Of a DNA stretch of 7,400 nucleotides, positions 1-7,076 are shown one piece after another. A program made the position numbers and the translations under genes. The notes beneath the pieces were generated by a model. That model saw only the letters and a program-made list of their open reading frames with translations. It did not search any database and was not told the DNA's origin. The DNA is taken from assembly GCA_016873595.1 (NCBI GenBank), contig VGWZ01000096.1:1-7400 (forward strand), given 5' to 3'. The DNA comes from Nitrospira sp. (GTDB lineage: Bacteria > Nitrospirota > Thermodesulfovibrionia > Thermodesulfovibrionales > SM23-35). Each line of letters starts with the position of its first letter. Position 1 is the first letter of the stretch.

Positions 1-213
1 GAGATGAATAGCATGATGATAGGCATGCAAAAATGCGCGGTACGAACAATGCAAGAAATTGCTGAAAAACCACCAAAATCTGGATTAAAAGGTATCTTCG
101 CATCCCTAAGGGATCCGGAAGTTCAAAAGGGGATTATGATAATGACTGCATTTGCCAGGAACATGTCGCTCTCTCTATCAGAAACCATTCAAGGCCTTTC
201 AAAGAAACCTTGA
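1..213 (+). CDS. DUF1641-family protein, C-terminal part (5' end outside window)
   Basis: The frame is open to the first base of the window, so this is most likely the tail of a longer gene; the ATG at 4 is probably an internal methionine. The visible ~70 residues contain the family signature: a Pro/Lys-rich stretch, then GLKGIFASLRDPEVQKGI (a G-L-x-G-x-x-x-x-L-R-D-P-E-V-Q-x-G pattern) and a hydrophobic helix ending near the stop. DUF1641 proteins are small and of unknown biochemical role. From general knowledge they often sit next to FAD-dependent sulfide:quinone oxidoreductase-like enzymes or formate dehydrogenase genes, so a redox partner gene may lie to the left of the window; that is inference. 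The gene converges with the two-component operon and ends 98 bp from its last stop codon. The family call is by motif recognition only. Confidence 0.72.
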   Translation, partial: EMNSMMIGMQKCAVRTMQEIAEKPPKSGLKGIFASLRDPEVQKGIMIMTAFARNMSLSLSETIQGLSKKP

Positions 214-222
214 TGTTACTAT

Positions 223-278
223 GCTCAGTGAGCAAGGGATTGTTTCAATAAGGCACACCACCCCCTTGCTCACTGAGC
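223..278. terminator. Perfect 16-bp inverted repeat between convergent genes
   Basis: Arms at 223-238 (GCTCAGTGAGCAAGGG) and 263-278 are exact reverse complements with a 24-nt loop. The repeat sits between the stop of the DUF1641 gene (213) and the stop of the minus-strand receiver gene (312), where a bidirectional terminator is expected. Neither side has a run of T after the stem, so it is not a textbook intrinsic terminator. It may end transcripts with help from Rho, or stabilise 3' ends. Each arm also contains an internal palindrome, GCTCA-N-TGAGC, so a protein-binding role is an alternative. Confidence 0.6.
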
Positions 279-311
279 CACCCTCCCCCTCAGAAGAGCG
301 GACTGCACCAT

Positions 312-671
312 TTATCTCATTTTTTTAAGTGTATTGAGGAGAATGTCGGTAGATATGGGTTTTTCAAAATAATAGTCTACCCCGAACTCATATGCTTTTT
401 GCATGACTTCAGGAGTACCGTATCCAGTTACAATTATTACTTTTGTACGAGGTTTATTTTTTTTTACAATCTTGAGGATTTCTAACCCTTCTTGTTGCAA
501 GACTCCAGTGAGCCTAACGTCAGCAATGACAACATCATAGGTTTGTTGACTCAGGAAGTCTATGGCCTCTTCAAAAGTTTCAGCAGTATCAACGCTCATT
601 TCCGGTTCATTGAGAATTCGCTTTAAGCCAAATAGAAAGGCTTGTTCGTCATCTACTACAAGAATTTTCAC
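312..671 (-). CDS. Stand-alone response-regulator receiver domain (CheY-like)
   Basis: This 119-residue protein is a single receiver domain with no output domain. Visible signature residues are the acidic pocket D7-D8 (ILVVDDE), the phospho-acceptor D51 (VVIADVRL), the switch threonine T82 (IIVTGYG) and the conserved K104-P105 (FEKPIS). It should take phosphate from a histidine kinase and act by protein-protein contact or as a phosphate sink. The start is GTG at 669-671; a GGAG-type ribosome site lies at 685-688, somewhat far from the start (about 13 nt). It is the last gene of the operon, 50 bp after the sigma-54 activator, and is followed by the inverted repeat at 223-278. The upstream kinase is the obvious phosphodonor, which is inferred from position. 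Residues 53-62 between the acceptor Asp and the next helix are slightly extended, as in many receivers that follow PAS kinases. The receiver identity is very secure; the biological output is unknown. Confidence 0.93.
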   Translation of the reverse strand: MKILVVDDEQAFLFGLKRILNEPEMSVDTAETFEEAIDFLSQQTYDVVIADVRLTGVLQQEGLEILKIVKKNKPRTKVIIVTGYGTPEVMQKAYEFGVDYYFEKPISTDILLNTLKKMR

Positions 672-721
672 GGTTATTCTTTCTCTCCGTATCGCTGTTC
701 CTTAAACACTGGTTTGATCCC

Positions 722-2047
722 TTAGAGAGGATGTTTAGCTTTCTTCATTTTGCGATAGAGTGTGGCTCGTGAGACCCCCAGCGCTTCTGCGGCTTTTCTT
801 TTGTCACCACCAAAGTTTCTTATGACGTCCTCAATATGTTCCCCTTCAAGCCGTTCCAAATCCATTATGTTCCCTTTGTTGGAACCAATAGGATATACGG
901 AAGCCTCCAGGCCGGGGAAATACTCAAGAGTTAATGGACCATTGCGTGCAAGAATAAGGGCCCTTTCAAGTACACTTCTCAATTCGCGGATGTTTCCAGG
1001 CCATGAGTAATTTCTCAAGTGCTTTATTACATCGGGGAGTATATGGCACTGAGATAAGTCTAAATCAGCAAGTATATTCTGGATAATTCCCGTCAGGTCT
1101 TCAAGTCTTTCACGCAACGGAAGAAGAGAAATAGGAAAAATATTGATCCGAAAATAGAGGTCTTGACGAAATTTGCCTTGCTGTATCTCCTCGTGGAGGT
1201 TCTTGTTTGTAGCACAGATAAGACGGAAATCACTTCTCCGGACCCTGACCTCGCCGAGCCTTCGGTAGCACTTCTCTTCAATAACTTTCAGAAACTGAGC
1301 CTGAACAGCTAAATCCATATCACCTATCTCGTCCAGAAATAAAGTCCCACCGTCTGCAACCTCAATGAACCCCTGTTTGTCCTGGATAGCAGATGTGAAG
1401 GCACCCCTTACGTGGCCGAAGAGCTCACTGGCAAGGAGCTCGCCCCTGAGACTTGAGCAATTCACCTCTACAAAGGGGCCTGAACAACGGGAACTCTGTT
1501 CATGAATCCATCTTGCCAATACCCCTTTACCTGTTCCAGTCTCTCCTCGAAGGAGCACAGGCAAATCACTTTCCGCTACCAATATGGATAGTTTTTCAAC
1601 CTCTTTCATTGTAGAGTTTTCGCCAAAATAAGGAGTAACTTTTTTCTTCAAACGCTGAAACGTTGAATCTCTTCGTCTCAGTGTCCCTAATTCGATACTT
1701 TTCTGCAGAAACACATCAAGTTCCGCTAAGTTTACAGGCTTCGTCAGAAAGTTATCTGCACCGCGGCGCATAGACTCAACAGCAGTGGAGATATCGCCCG
1801 CACCAGTGATCACGATAATAGCTATATCCGGGTACGTCTCTCTTAAATCTCTAATCCACTCTATGCCATTGCCATCTGGCAAAATGAGGTCAAGGATGAC
1901 GGCATGAAACCGGTGTGAGGTGATGGCTTCCCGGGCTTCAGCAAGGCACAAAGATTCCTCAACTGTATAGCCTGCCTTTGAAAGATACCGTGTCAATCCA
2001 ATCAGTGTTGCAGGTTCGTCATCAACTAATAGTATCTTTGGCTTCAT
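722..2047 (-). CDS. NtrC-family sigma-54-dependent response regulator
   Basis: A 441-residue cytoplasmic activator with the full three-domain layout. Residues 1-120 are a receiver (D9-D10 pocket, acceptor D53, T81, K103-P104). Residues ~140-375 are the AAA+ domain: Walker A GETGTGKG 168-175 with K174, the sigma-54 contact loop GAFTSA 215-220, Walker B LFLDE ending D239-E240, sensor I N281, arginine-finger candidates R294 and R300, and WPGNIREL 349-356 with sensor II R354. Residues ~400-438 are a Fis-type helix-turn-helix (AAEALGVSRATLYRKMKK). Phosphorylation should trigger oligomerisation and ATP-driven remodelling of sigma-54 polymerase at distant targets. The contact loop has Ser in place of the second Gly of canonical GAFTGA, a variant also seen in natural activators. 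The ATG lies inside the 3' end of the kinase gene (26-bp overlap) with no strong ribosome site, which suggests translational coupling. By eye I found no sigma-54 promoter (GG-N10-GC type) in the window, so its targets are probably elsewhere. Confidence 0.96.
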   Translation of the reverse strand: MKPKILLVDDEPATLIGLTRYLSKAGYTVEESLCLAEAREAITSHRFHAVILDLILPDGNGIEWIRDLRETYPDIAIIVITGAGDISTAVESMRRGADNFLTKPVNLAELDVFLQKSIELGTLRRRDSTFQRLKKKVTPYFGENSTMKEVEKLSILVAESDLPVLLRGETGTGKGVLARWIHEQSSRCSGPFVEVNCSSLRGELLASELFGHVRGAFTSAIQDKQGFIEVADGGTLFLDEIGDMDLAVQAQFLKVIEEKCYRRLGEVRVRRSDFRLICATNKNLHEEIQQGKFRQDLYFRINIFPISLLPLRERLEDLTGIIQNILADLDLSQCHILPDVIKHLRNYSWPGNIRELRSVLERALILARNGPLTLEYFPGLEASVYPIGSNKGNIMDLERLEGEHIEDVIRNFGGDKRKAAEALGVSRATLYRKMKKAKHPL

Positions 2048-5000
2048 GGCTTTGCTGCTTATAAATTGGTAATTTAACCTCTACAGTGCAACCAGGGAGT
2101 GGTTTATTATTAAAAAACACGATATTCCCTCCATGAGTTTCTACAATATATTTTACAATAGTCAGGCCTAAACCGGTACCACCTCGTCGTGTTGAAAAGA
2201 ATGGTTCAAAAATCCGCGACAGAAGTTCTTCTGGGACACCAGTGCCACGATCAACCACTTGAATAATACACCTACTACCCTCAGATTCCTTAACGACAAA
2301 AAGTATTTCATTGCCTTCGCGATCGTGTTGTGCTGCATTCTCCAGCAGGTTAAGGAAAACCTGCTGGAGTCTTCGGCTATCGGCTAATACAAAAATGTCA
2401 TCACACTCTGGGGACTTAAGTAATTTTATCTTGTGAGTACGGCTGCATACAGAATGCTTCCATAGACTTACTGTAGCAGAACATACTTCACTTAAAGACA
2501 CGCCTCGCAAATCGGATGGATCGATTGATTTTCCGAGATCTAACAAATCCTTCATCAGTACTGACAACCGGTCCACCTGTGAACGGATATGGGTAAGAAG
2601 TAACTGATATTCCGGGCTTTCCCCTAATTCTTTGACGAGTGATTCTGCAATGATTATAATAGCGTTCAGTGGGTTTCGGACTTCATGTGCAACACCTCCG
2701 GCTAATGTGCCAATAACCTCCATTTTTTGAGCATTACGAAGTCTTGTCTCCATTACATTTCTTTCGATCTCGAATGCTACATGCTGTGCAAAGATTTTTA
2801 TCAGACGAATCTCGTCTTCGGTAAAGATGCGCTCCTTTGTGTTTATAACTGTAATTGCACCGATGATGTTGCCCGACGAATCGAGCATTGGAATTCTCAA
2901 TGAGCTTTTCAAGATGTCTTTCATGTTTTGATACTTTTTGAAAACATTACCGAGAGAACATTTCGGTAGACACCCTTCATTGGTATCATATCCAGAAAGA
3001 CACTGAAAATTCGAAGGGCAGGTTACTTCTTCACTCCCGAGTTTTCTGTCTAAGATATAAGAAATAACCTTAACGTTACCATTCTCGTGTTGCTGTGCTA
3101 TGACATTGGAAGTCTGGAGAAGTCTCGACAAACTTACGAGTACATTATTACAGAGCGTTTTTAAAGAGGTACCCAGGGTCGTGGCCATTTTATACACAGA
3201 ATAGAGAGCTTCCTGGCGTTGAATCAGCTTTTCCTCTGATTGTTTGCGCTCGGTAATGTCTTCGCATGCCACCACCGTACCAATCGGAACACCTTCGGTA
3301 TTTTTGACTGTAATCGAAGTCAACTGAACGGGGAACGTTTCCCCGCTTTCTTTGATATTATAACTCTCACGTTTCCAGACCCCAATCTCAGACCCCATTA
3401 TCTGCTCAAAGAGCAGGGGTTTCAAGTACTTCCTTGGAACGAGTATTCTTGCATCACTACCGATGAGGTTCTCCACTTTGTAGCCGTGCATCCTTGCCAC
3501 GTCTGGATTTGCATATAAAATCTTCCCTTTCATGTCGCTAATGATAATGCCAATGGGTAAAGTTTCAATCGCTTCTTTTAAGAATATCAGCGATTCCTCG
3601 GCTCGCTTACGTTCCGTGATATCTTCGAGTGTTTCCAAGCCACAGACAATATTTCCTGCGGAATCTCTGATAACCGCTGCTGTGAAATGCAACCATTTCC
3701 CTCCCTCACCTAATGAAGGGAAGAAGTCAGTAGCTTCATATGAATCCTCTAACACCTTAGATTGAACATATTTTCTCCTATACCACTGTGGAATCATATC
3801 GATTCTATTGTCTATCAGCAGATCAATCATACATGGTCTTTCTTCATTATAGAACGCTTTCCAGTGATGACTTGTGCCTATCATCACGTCGGCTTCGATA
3901 CCACTGAGTTGCTCCAGTGCTTCATTCCAGAACAGTACGTTGTGGTATTTGTCAATAACGAATGCAGGAATAGGAGAGCCATGGAGAATGTTTTTCACCC
4001 TCTGTTCACTCTCCCACAGTGCCTCCTCTACTTTTTTGCGTTCAGTCCTATCACGGAATGTTAAAACTGCGCCAGTTATCATATCCTGGACTCTCACCGG
4101 GGTACTAATACACATAACCGGGAAACTCGTACCATCCTTCCTCCAGAAGAGCTCGTTTACCACCTCAGCAGTAATTCCTTGCGTAAGTGATGCATAAAAG
4201 GGGCATTCTTCCTCAGGATAGGGAGACCCATCCGGTTTTACATAGTGCAGCGTGTTATGCAAATGCTTCCCGATCAGTTCATGAACTCCATATCCGCACA
4301 TCTTCGCTCCAGCAGGATTGATAAAGATGACCTTTCCTTCCAGGTCTATTTCACATATCCCTACGCCTGCTGTATTGAGAATCGTTTGGTTCCTCTCTTC
4401 ACTCTCACGCAGTGCCTCTTCTGCTTTTTTGCGAGCAGTTATATTACGGAATGCTACAACCGCGCCAGTTATCATATCCTGGACTCTCACCGGAGTACTG
4501 ATACACGTGATTGGGAAACTCGTACCATCCTTCCTCCAGAAGAGCTCGTCTCCTATCTCAATAGTAATTCCTTGCACAAGTGATCCATAATGGGGGCATT
4601 CTTCCTCAGAATAGGGAGACCCATCCGGTTTTGCATAGTGCAGCGTGTTATGCAAATGCTTCCCGATCAGCTCGTGAACTTCATATCCGCACATCTTCGC
4701 TCCAGCAGGATTGATAAAGGTGACCTTTCCTTCCAGGTCTATTTCACAGATCCCTTCGCCTGCTGTATTGAGAATCGTTTGGTACCTTTCTTCGCTCTTC
4801 CGCAGTGCCTCCTCTGCTTGCTTACGGTTTAATGCATTCGTAAATATCTCTCCTACGATTCTGAGTAGAGTAATTATGTCTGTAGACCATATTTTTTCCA
4901 TTTTTACCGAATCGAATTCGAGAAACCCGATAAGAAAGTTACCAGAGACCATTGGAACAGCAATGAGTGACTGGATTGACTGTGATTGCAGGATCTCTTT

Positions 5001-6737
5001 TTCGACACTCCCCTCAGGGAAAAGGTCTGCAACAGATGGTATGTGAATATTTTCGAAACGATTGATTTTCACTATCAACCATAGGAACTCTTCGACTGAC
5101 ATTCCCTGGAGTGTTTGAACATGTGGTTTAATACCCTCTGCACACCATTCATATTTGCTGATCATTTTATCTTCATTTTCATCAAACAGAAAGATGTAAC
5201 TTCGATCAGCACCTATAAACTTACCAATGGTTTGCAATGCATGAAGGATCCCACTGTCAATCTCATGGGATGAAAGATTAATGAATTTTGTTGAGAAGGA
5301 AGTAATAAGTTTCTCGAATTCTGCTCGAGACTGTAACACTTTTTCTGCCTGCTTGCGCTCGGTGATATCGCGAATGATGCACTGATAAAACTCATTTCCA
5401 TTAATTTCAACAATCCGCGAACTATTTTCAACAGGAAACCGAGTTTCATCTTTCCGCTGGTGTAGTGATTCAAACACCATTCCCTTGAGCTCTCTCACCT
5501 TCTCCATCTGTGCACTGAGAACTGATTGTGTTTCAGGGGCCTGTAAGTCCTTTAAGCTCATGTGCAGCAGCTCATCAAGTGTGTACCCGTAAGTCTCTAC
5601 TGCACGCTCATTTGCTTCGATGATTCTCAAATCCTGATCAAGGAGCAGGATAATATCATTGGCATATCTGGATAGATATTCATACCTCTGAGCTATTGCC
5701 CGACGCTCATGCTCTAACTCGTACTCCCTTCGGTAAGACAGCGCACTCCTGTGGCGCCAGATGAGCCCAACACCCAGGCATGACACAAGAATTGACAGGA
5801 CCATTATGGCTGCAATAAACCAGTTCCCTCTGTGTATAAGTTTATAGGCCTCCTCGAAGTCTTCTTTTGCTATGAGAAACCACGTGGAATCATGGACTGG
5901 TCGTAAGACAGCAACTACTGATTCTCCTCGATAGTCTACGCCTTCGACTATCCCCTTCTTCCCATGAACTGTCATATCTTCGAGGAGTCTTTGTTCGCTT
6001 ATCGGAAAACGGAGAGTAAGTGGCGTATCATTCCTATGTCGGAGTCTGTTCAAAAATACCACGTTAGTCCCTTCACGGCGAACTAACAGGGTTTCGGCTG
6101 TTCGGCTCTTTGTGGGCCATGACTGAATAAGTGGATAGAGAAACTGATTCGGATCGATCTGCAATAATAAAACCCCAACAGGAAGAGTATCCCGCCCCTC
6201 AGAAATGAGGAGTGGAACAAGGAGGCTAAAACGAATATCATTGAGTGTTTTACTTTGATAAAGGTCGGAGAAGATCTCTTTCTTTTTACGCATTGCTTCT
6301 GCTGCAAGTTCTTTAATATACGGCTCTATGACCTCTTTCACATCAGTAACTGATAACCGCACAGTTCCTTTCGGATCGAGGAGAAAGGCACTTTTATACT
6401 GGTGGTGCTTTTTAAAAGTTACCATCCACTCAAGAAGCTCCTTCTTGACTCCAGTTGATAGGGGATTCTTCAAAAATTGCTCAACGTTATAGGCAATGAA
6501 TGGATTCTTTGAGATCATTGCTGCATCTTCCAGGCGCTCTTTACGCCAGTTTTCAATCTGTACCACCTTAAGGTCAGCTATTGCAGAGAGCTCTTTCTGT
6601 ATTTCCTGTTTAATGTGGCTTTGTTGATTTTCATGATAGATGTATCCAGCAGTTCCTATTACGATTGAGAGAAAGAAAAAGACAAGTACGCGATGCCATG
6701 GAATTTTATGGAAATTACGTTCAGATGCGTAGCTCAT
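2022..6737 (-). CDS. Multi-PAS/GAF membrane sensor histidine kinase
   Basis: A 1571-residue sensor kinase. Order of domains: membrane helix ~17-33; extracytoplasmic Cache-like sensor ~36-304 (opening with the KVVQIENWRKERL pattern, closing with LRPVHDSTWFLIAKED); membrane helix ~306-326; PAS1 ~350-461; GAF1 ~470-637; PAS2 ~641-771; PAS3 ~772-902; PAS4 ~909-1043; PAS5 ~1048-1165; GAF2 ~1178-1325; HisKA with H1351 (VAHEVRNPLNAI); HATPase with N box (NLLENAAQH, N1463/N1467), G1 DRGTG 1496-1500, F box EPFFS and G2 GGTGLGL 1519-1525. All catalytic motifs are intact, so it should autophosphorylate H1351 and pass phosphate to one or both downstream receivers. PAS2 and PAS3 are a recent tandem duplication. 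GAF2 carries four cysteines in 21 residues (C1240, C1246, C1256, C1260). The ATG overlaps the upstream stop as ATGA, with an AGGTG ribosome site 8 nt before it. No C-terminal receiver is fused, so it is not a hybrid kinase. The ligand is unknown. Confidence 0.96.
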   Translation of the reverse strand: MSYASERNFHKIPWHRVLVFFFLSIVIGTAGYIYHENQQSHIKQEIQKELSAIADLKVVQIENWRKERLEDAAMISKNPFIAYNVEQFLKNPLSTGVKKELLEWMVTFKKHHQYKSAFLLDPKGTVRLSVTDVKEVIEPYIKELAAEAMRKKKEIFSDLYQSKTLNDIRFSLLVPLLISEGRDTLPVGVLLLQIDPNQFLYPLIQSWPTKSRTAETLLVRREGTNVVFLNRLRHRNDTPLTLRFPISEQRLLEDMTVHGKKGIVEGVDYRGESVVAVLRPVHDSTWFLIAKEDFEEAYKLIHRGNWFIAAIMVLSILVSCLGVGLIWRHRSALSYRREYELEHERRAIAQRYEYLSRYANDIILLLDQDLRIIEANERAVETYGYTLDELLHMSLKDLQAPETQSVLSAQMEKVRELKGMVFESLHQRKDETRFPVENSSRIVEINGNEFYQCIIRDITERKQAEKVLQSRAEFEKLITSFSTKFINLSSHEIDSGILHALQTIGKFIGADRSYIFLFDENEDKMISKYEWCAEGIKPHVQTLQGMSVEEFLWLIVKINRFENIHIPSVADLFPEGSVEKEILQSQSIQSLIAVPMVSGNFLIGFLEFDSVKMEKIWSTDIITLLRIVGEIFTNALNRKQAEEALRKSEERYQTILNTAGEGICEIDLEGKVTFINPAGAKMCGYEVHELIGKHLHNTLHYAKPDGSPYSEEECPHYGSLVQGITIEIGDELFWRKDGTSFPITCISTPVRVQDMITGAVVAFRNITARKKAEEALRESEERNQTILNTAGVGICEIDLEGKVIFINPAGAKMCGYGVHELIGKHLHNTLHYVKPDGSPYPEEECPFYASLTQGITAEVVNELFWRKDGTSFPVMCISTPVRVQDMITGAVLTFRDRTERKKVEEALWESEQRVKNILHGSPIPAFVIDKYHNVLFWNEALEQLSGIEADVMIGTSHHWKAFYNEERPCMIDLLIDNRIDMIPQWYRRKYVQSKVLEDSYEATDFFPSLGEGGKWLHFTAAVIRDSAGNIVCGLETLEDITERKRAEESLIFLKEAIETLPIGIIISDMKGKILYANPDVARMHGYKVENLIGSDARILVPRKYLKPLLFEQIMGSEIGVWKRESYNIKESGETFPVQLTSITVKNTEGVPIGTVVACEDITERKQSEEKLIQRQEALYSVYKMATTLGTSLKTLCNNVLVSLSRLLQTSNVIAQQHENGNVKVISYILDRKLGSEEVTCPSNFQCLSGYDTNEGCLPKCSLGNVFKKYQNMKDILKSSLRIPMLDSSGNIIGAITVINTKERIFTEDEIRLIKIFAQHVAFEIERNVMETRLRNAQKMEVIGTLAGGVAHEVRNPLNAIIIIAESLVKELGESPEYQLLLTHIRSQVDRLSVLMKDLLDLGKSIDPSDLRGVSLSEVCSATVSLWKHSVCSRTHKIKLLKSPECDDIFVLADSRRLQQVFLNLLENAAQHDREGNEILFVVKESEGSRCIIQVVDRGTGVPEELLSRIFEPFFSTRRGGTGLGLTIVKYIVETHGGNIVFFNNKPLPGCTVEVKLPIYKQQSHEAKDTIS
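4032..4424 (-). repeat. Tandem 393-bp PAS repeat, second copy (PAS3)
   Basis: This encodes kinase residues 772-902, from AEEALRESEER to RTERKK. It is directly joined to the first copy. Differences are not even: the stretch after the EEECP motif (IEIGD in copy one, AEVVN in copy two) and the last residues before the linker hold many of the changes, while the LHNTLHY and FWRKDGTSFP blocks are almost unchanged. About half of the 38 or so base differences alter an amino acid, so the copies are diverging in sequence and perhaps in ligand or partner. Confidence 0.93.
4425..4817 (-). repeat. Tandem 393-bp PAS repeat, first copy (PAS2)
   Basis: This encodes kinase residues 641-771, from AEEALRKSEER to ITARKK. 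It abuts the second copy with no spacer and no frame change. By hand comparison about 355 of 393 bases match, and about 110 of 131 residues. Each copy spans one linker helix plus one PAS core, so the duplication has added a whole domain module. Conserved landmarks in both copies are the INPAGAKMCGY core, HYxKPDGSPY, the EEECP cysteine motif and ELFWRKDGTSFP. Confidence 0.93.
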
Positions 6738-6745
6738 TTTTCCAG

Positions 6746-6750
6746 CACCT
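6746..6750 (-). promoter_or_regulatory. Ribosome binding site of the kinase gene
   Basis: On the minus strand AGGTG lies 8 nt before the kinase ATG, within the last codons of the upstream frame, whose stop forms ATGA with that ATG. This placement supports 6737 as the kinase start and suggests that ribosomes finishing the truncated receiver leader can re-initiate on the kinase. Confidence 0.6.
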
Positions 6751-6908
6751 GTCTCACATTTATCAAAAGCTTTGTCGGTAAAATGGGTTTTAAGACAAAG
6801 TTCAATCCTTCTTCAAGAATTCCCTTTTTATGGATTAAATTTACTGTATAACCACCCATGGTATACCCTGAAAGGCTCACTACGATGAGCACTACCAAAA
6901 TTATTTTT

Positions 6909-6926
6909 GCCAACAAAGCTGTTGGC
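6909..6926 (+). other. Short hairpin with a T-rich tail
   Basis: GCCAACA and TGTTGGC form a perfect 7-bp stem with a 4-nt loop, followed on the plus strand by TTATTGGTTTTT. It could be a weak terminator for plus-strand transcription, or part of the leader of the IS4-like remnant that begins at 7077, where such hairpins can limit read-through into a transposase. It lies inside the degraded receiver frame on the other strand. The function is not established. Confidence 0.35.
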
Positions 6927-7066
6927 TTATTGGTTTTTACTCGCACTTTAATAATTGAGCTATATATATGTTTTTTTATTTTATCACATACTTGTTTAAA
7001 ATACATATTTGAGAAGACCCCGATCTGTCTGAGTAAATAGATACGCAAAGAATAACAACCCGAATC

Positions 7067-7072
7067 GGAGGT
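7067..7072 (+). promoter_or_regulatory. Strong ribosome site of the IS4-like remnant
   Basis: A perfect GGAGGT lies 4 nt before the ATG at 7077 on the plus strand. It shows that the plus-strand frame here was once a real translation start, and weakens the case for the minus-strand ATG at 7078, which overlaps it and has no such site. Confidence 0.6.
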
Positions 7073-7076
7073 GGAC

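Noticed and set aside
762..1010. Plus-strand 82-codon open frame opposite the activator C-terminus
   Set aside because: It lies antisense to the conserved sensor II and helix-turn-helix region of the sigma-54 activator and has no family features or ribosome site.
3240..5046. A series of plus-strand open frames of 77-112 codons opposite the kinase gene
   Set aside because: They are antisense to a continuous, motif-rich kinase reading frame. The look-alike pairs at 4245-4590 and 4590-5046 resemble each other only because the PAS module beneath them is duplicated.
6083..6307. Minus-strand 74-codon frame in the kinase sensor region
   Set aside because: It is out of frame within the kinase N-terminal sensor, which is continuous and matches the expected Cache-like layout.
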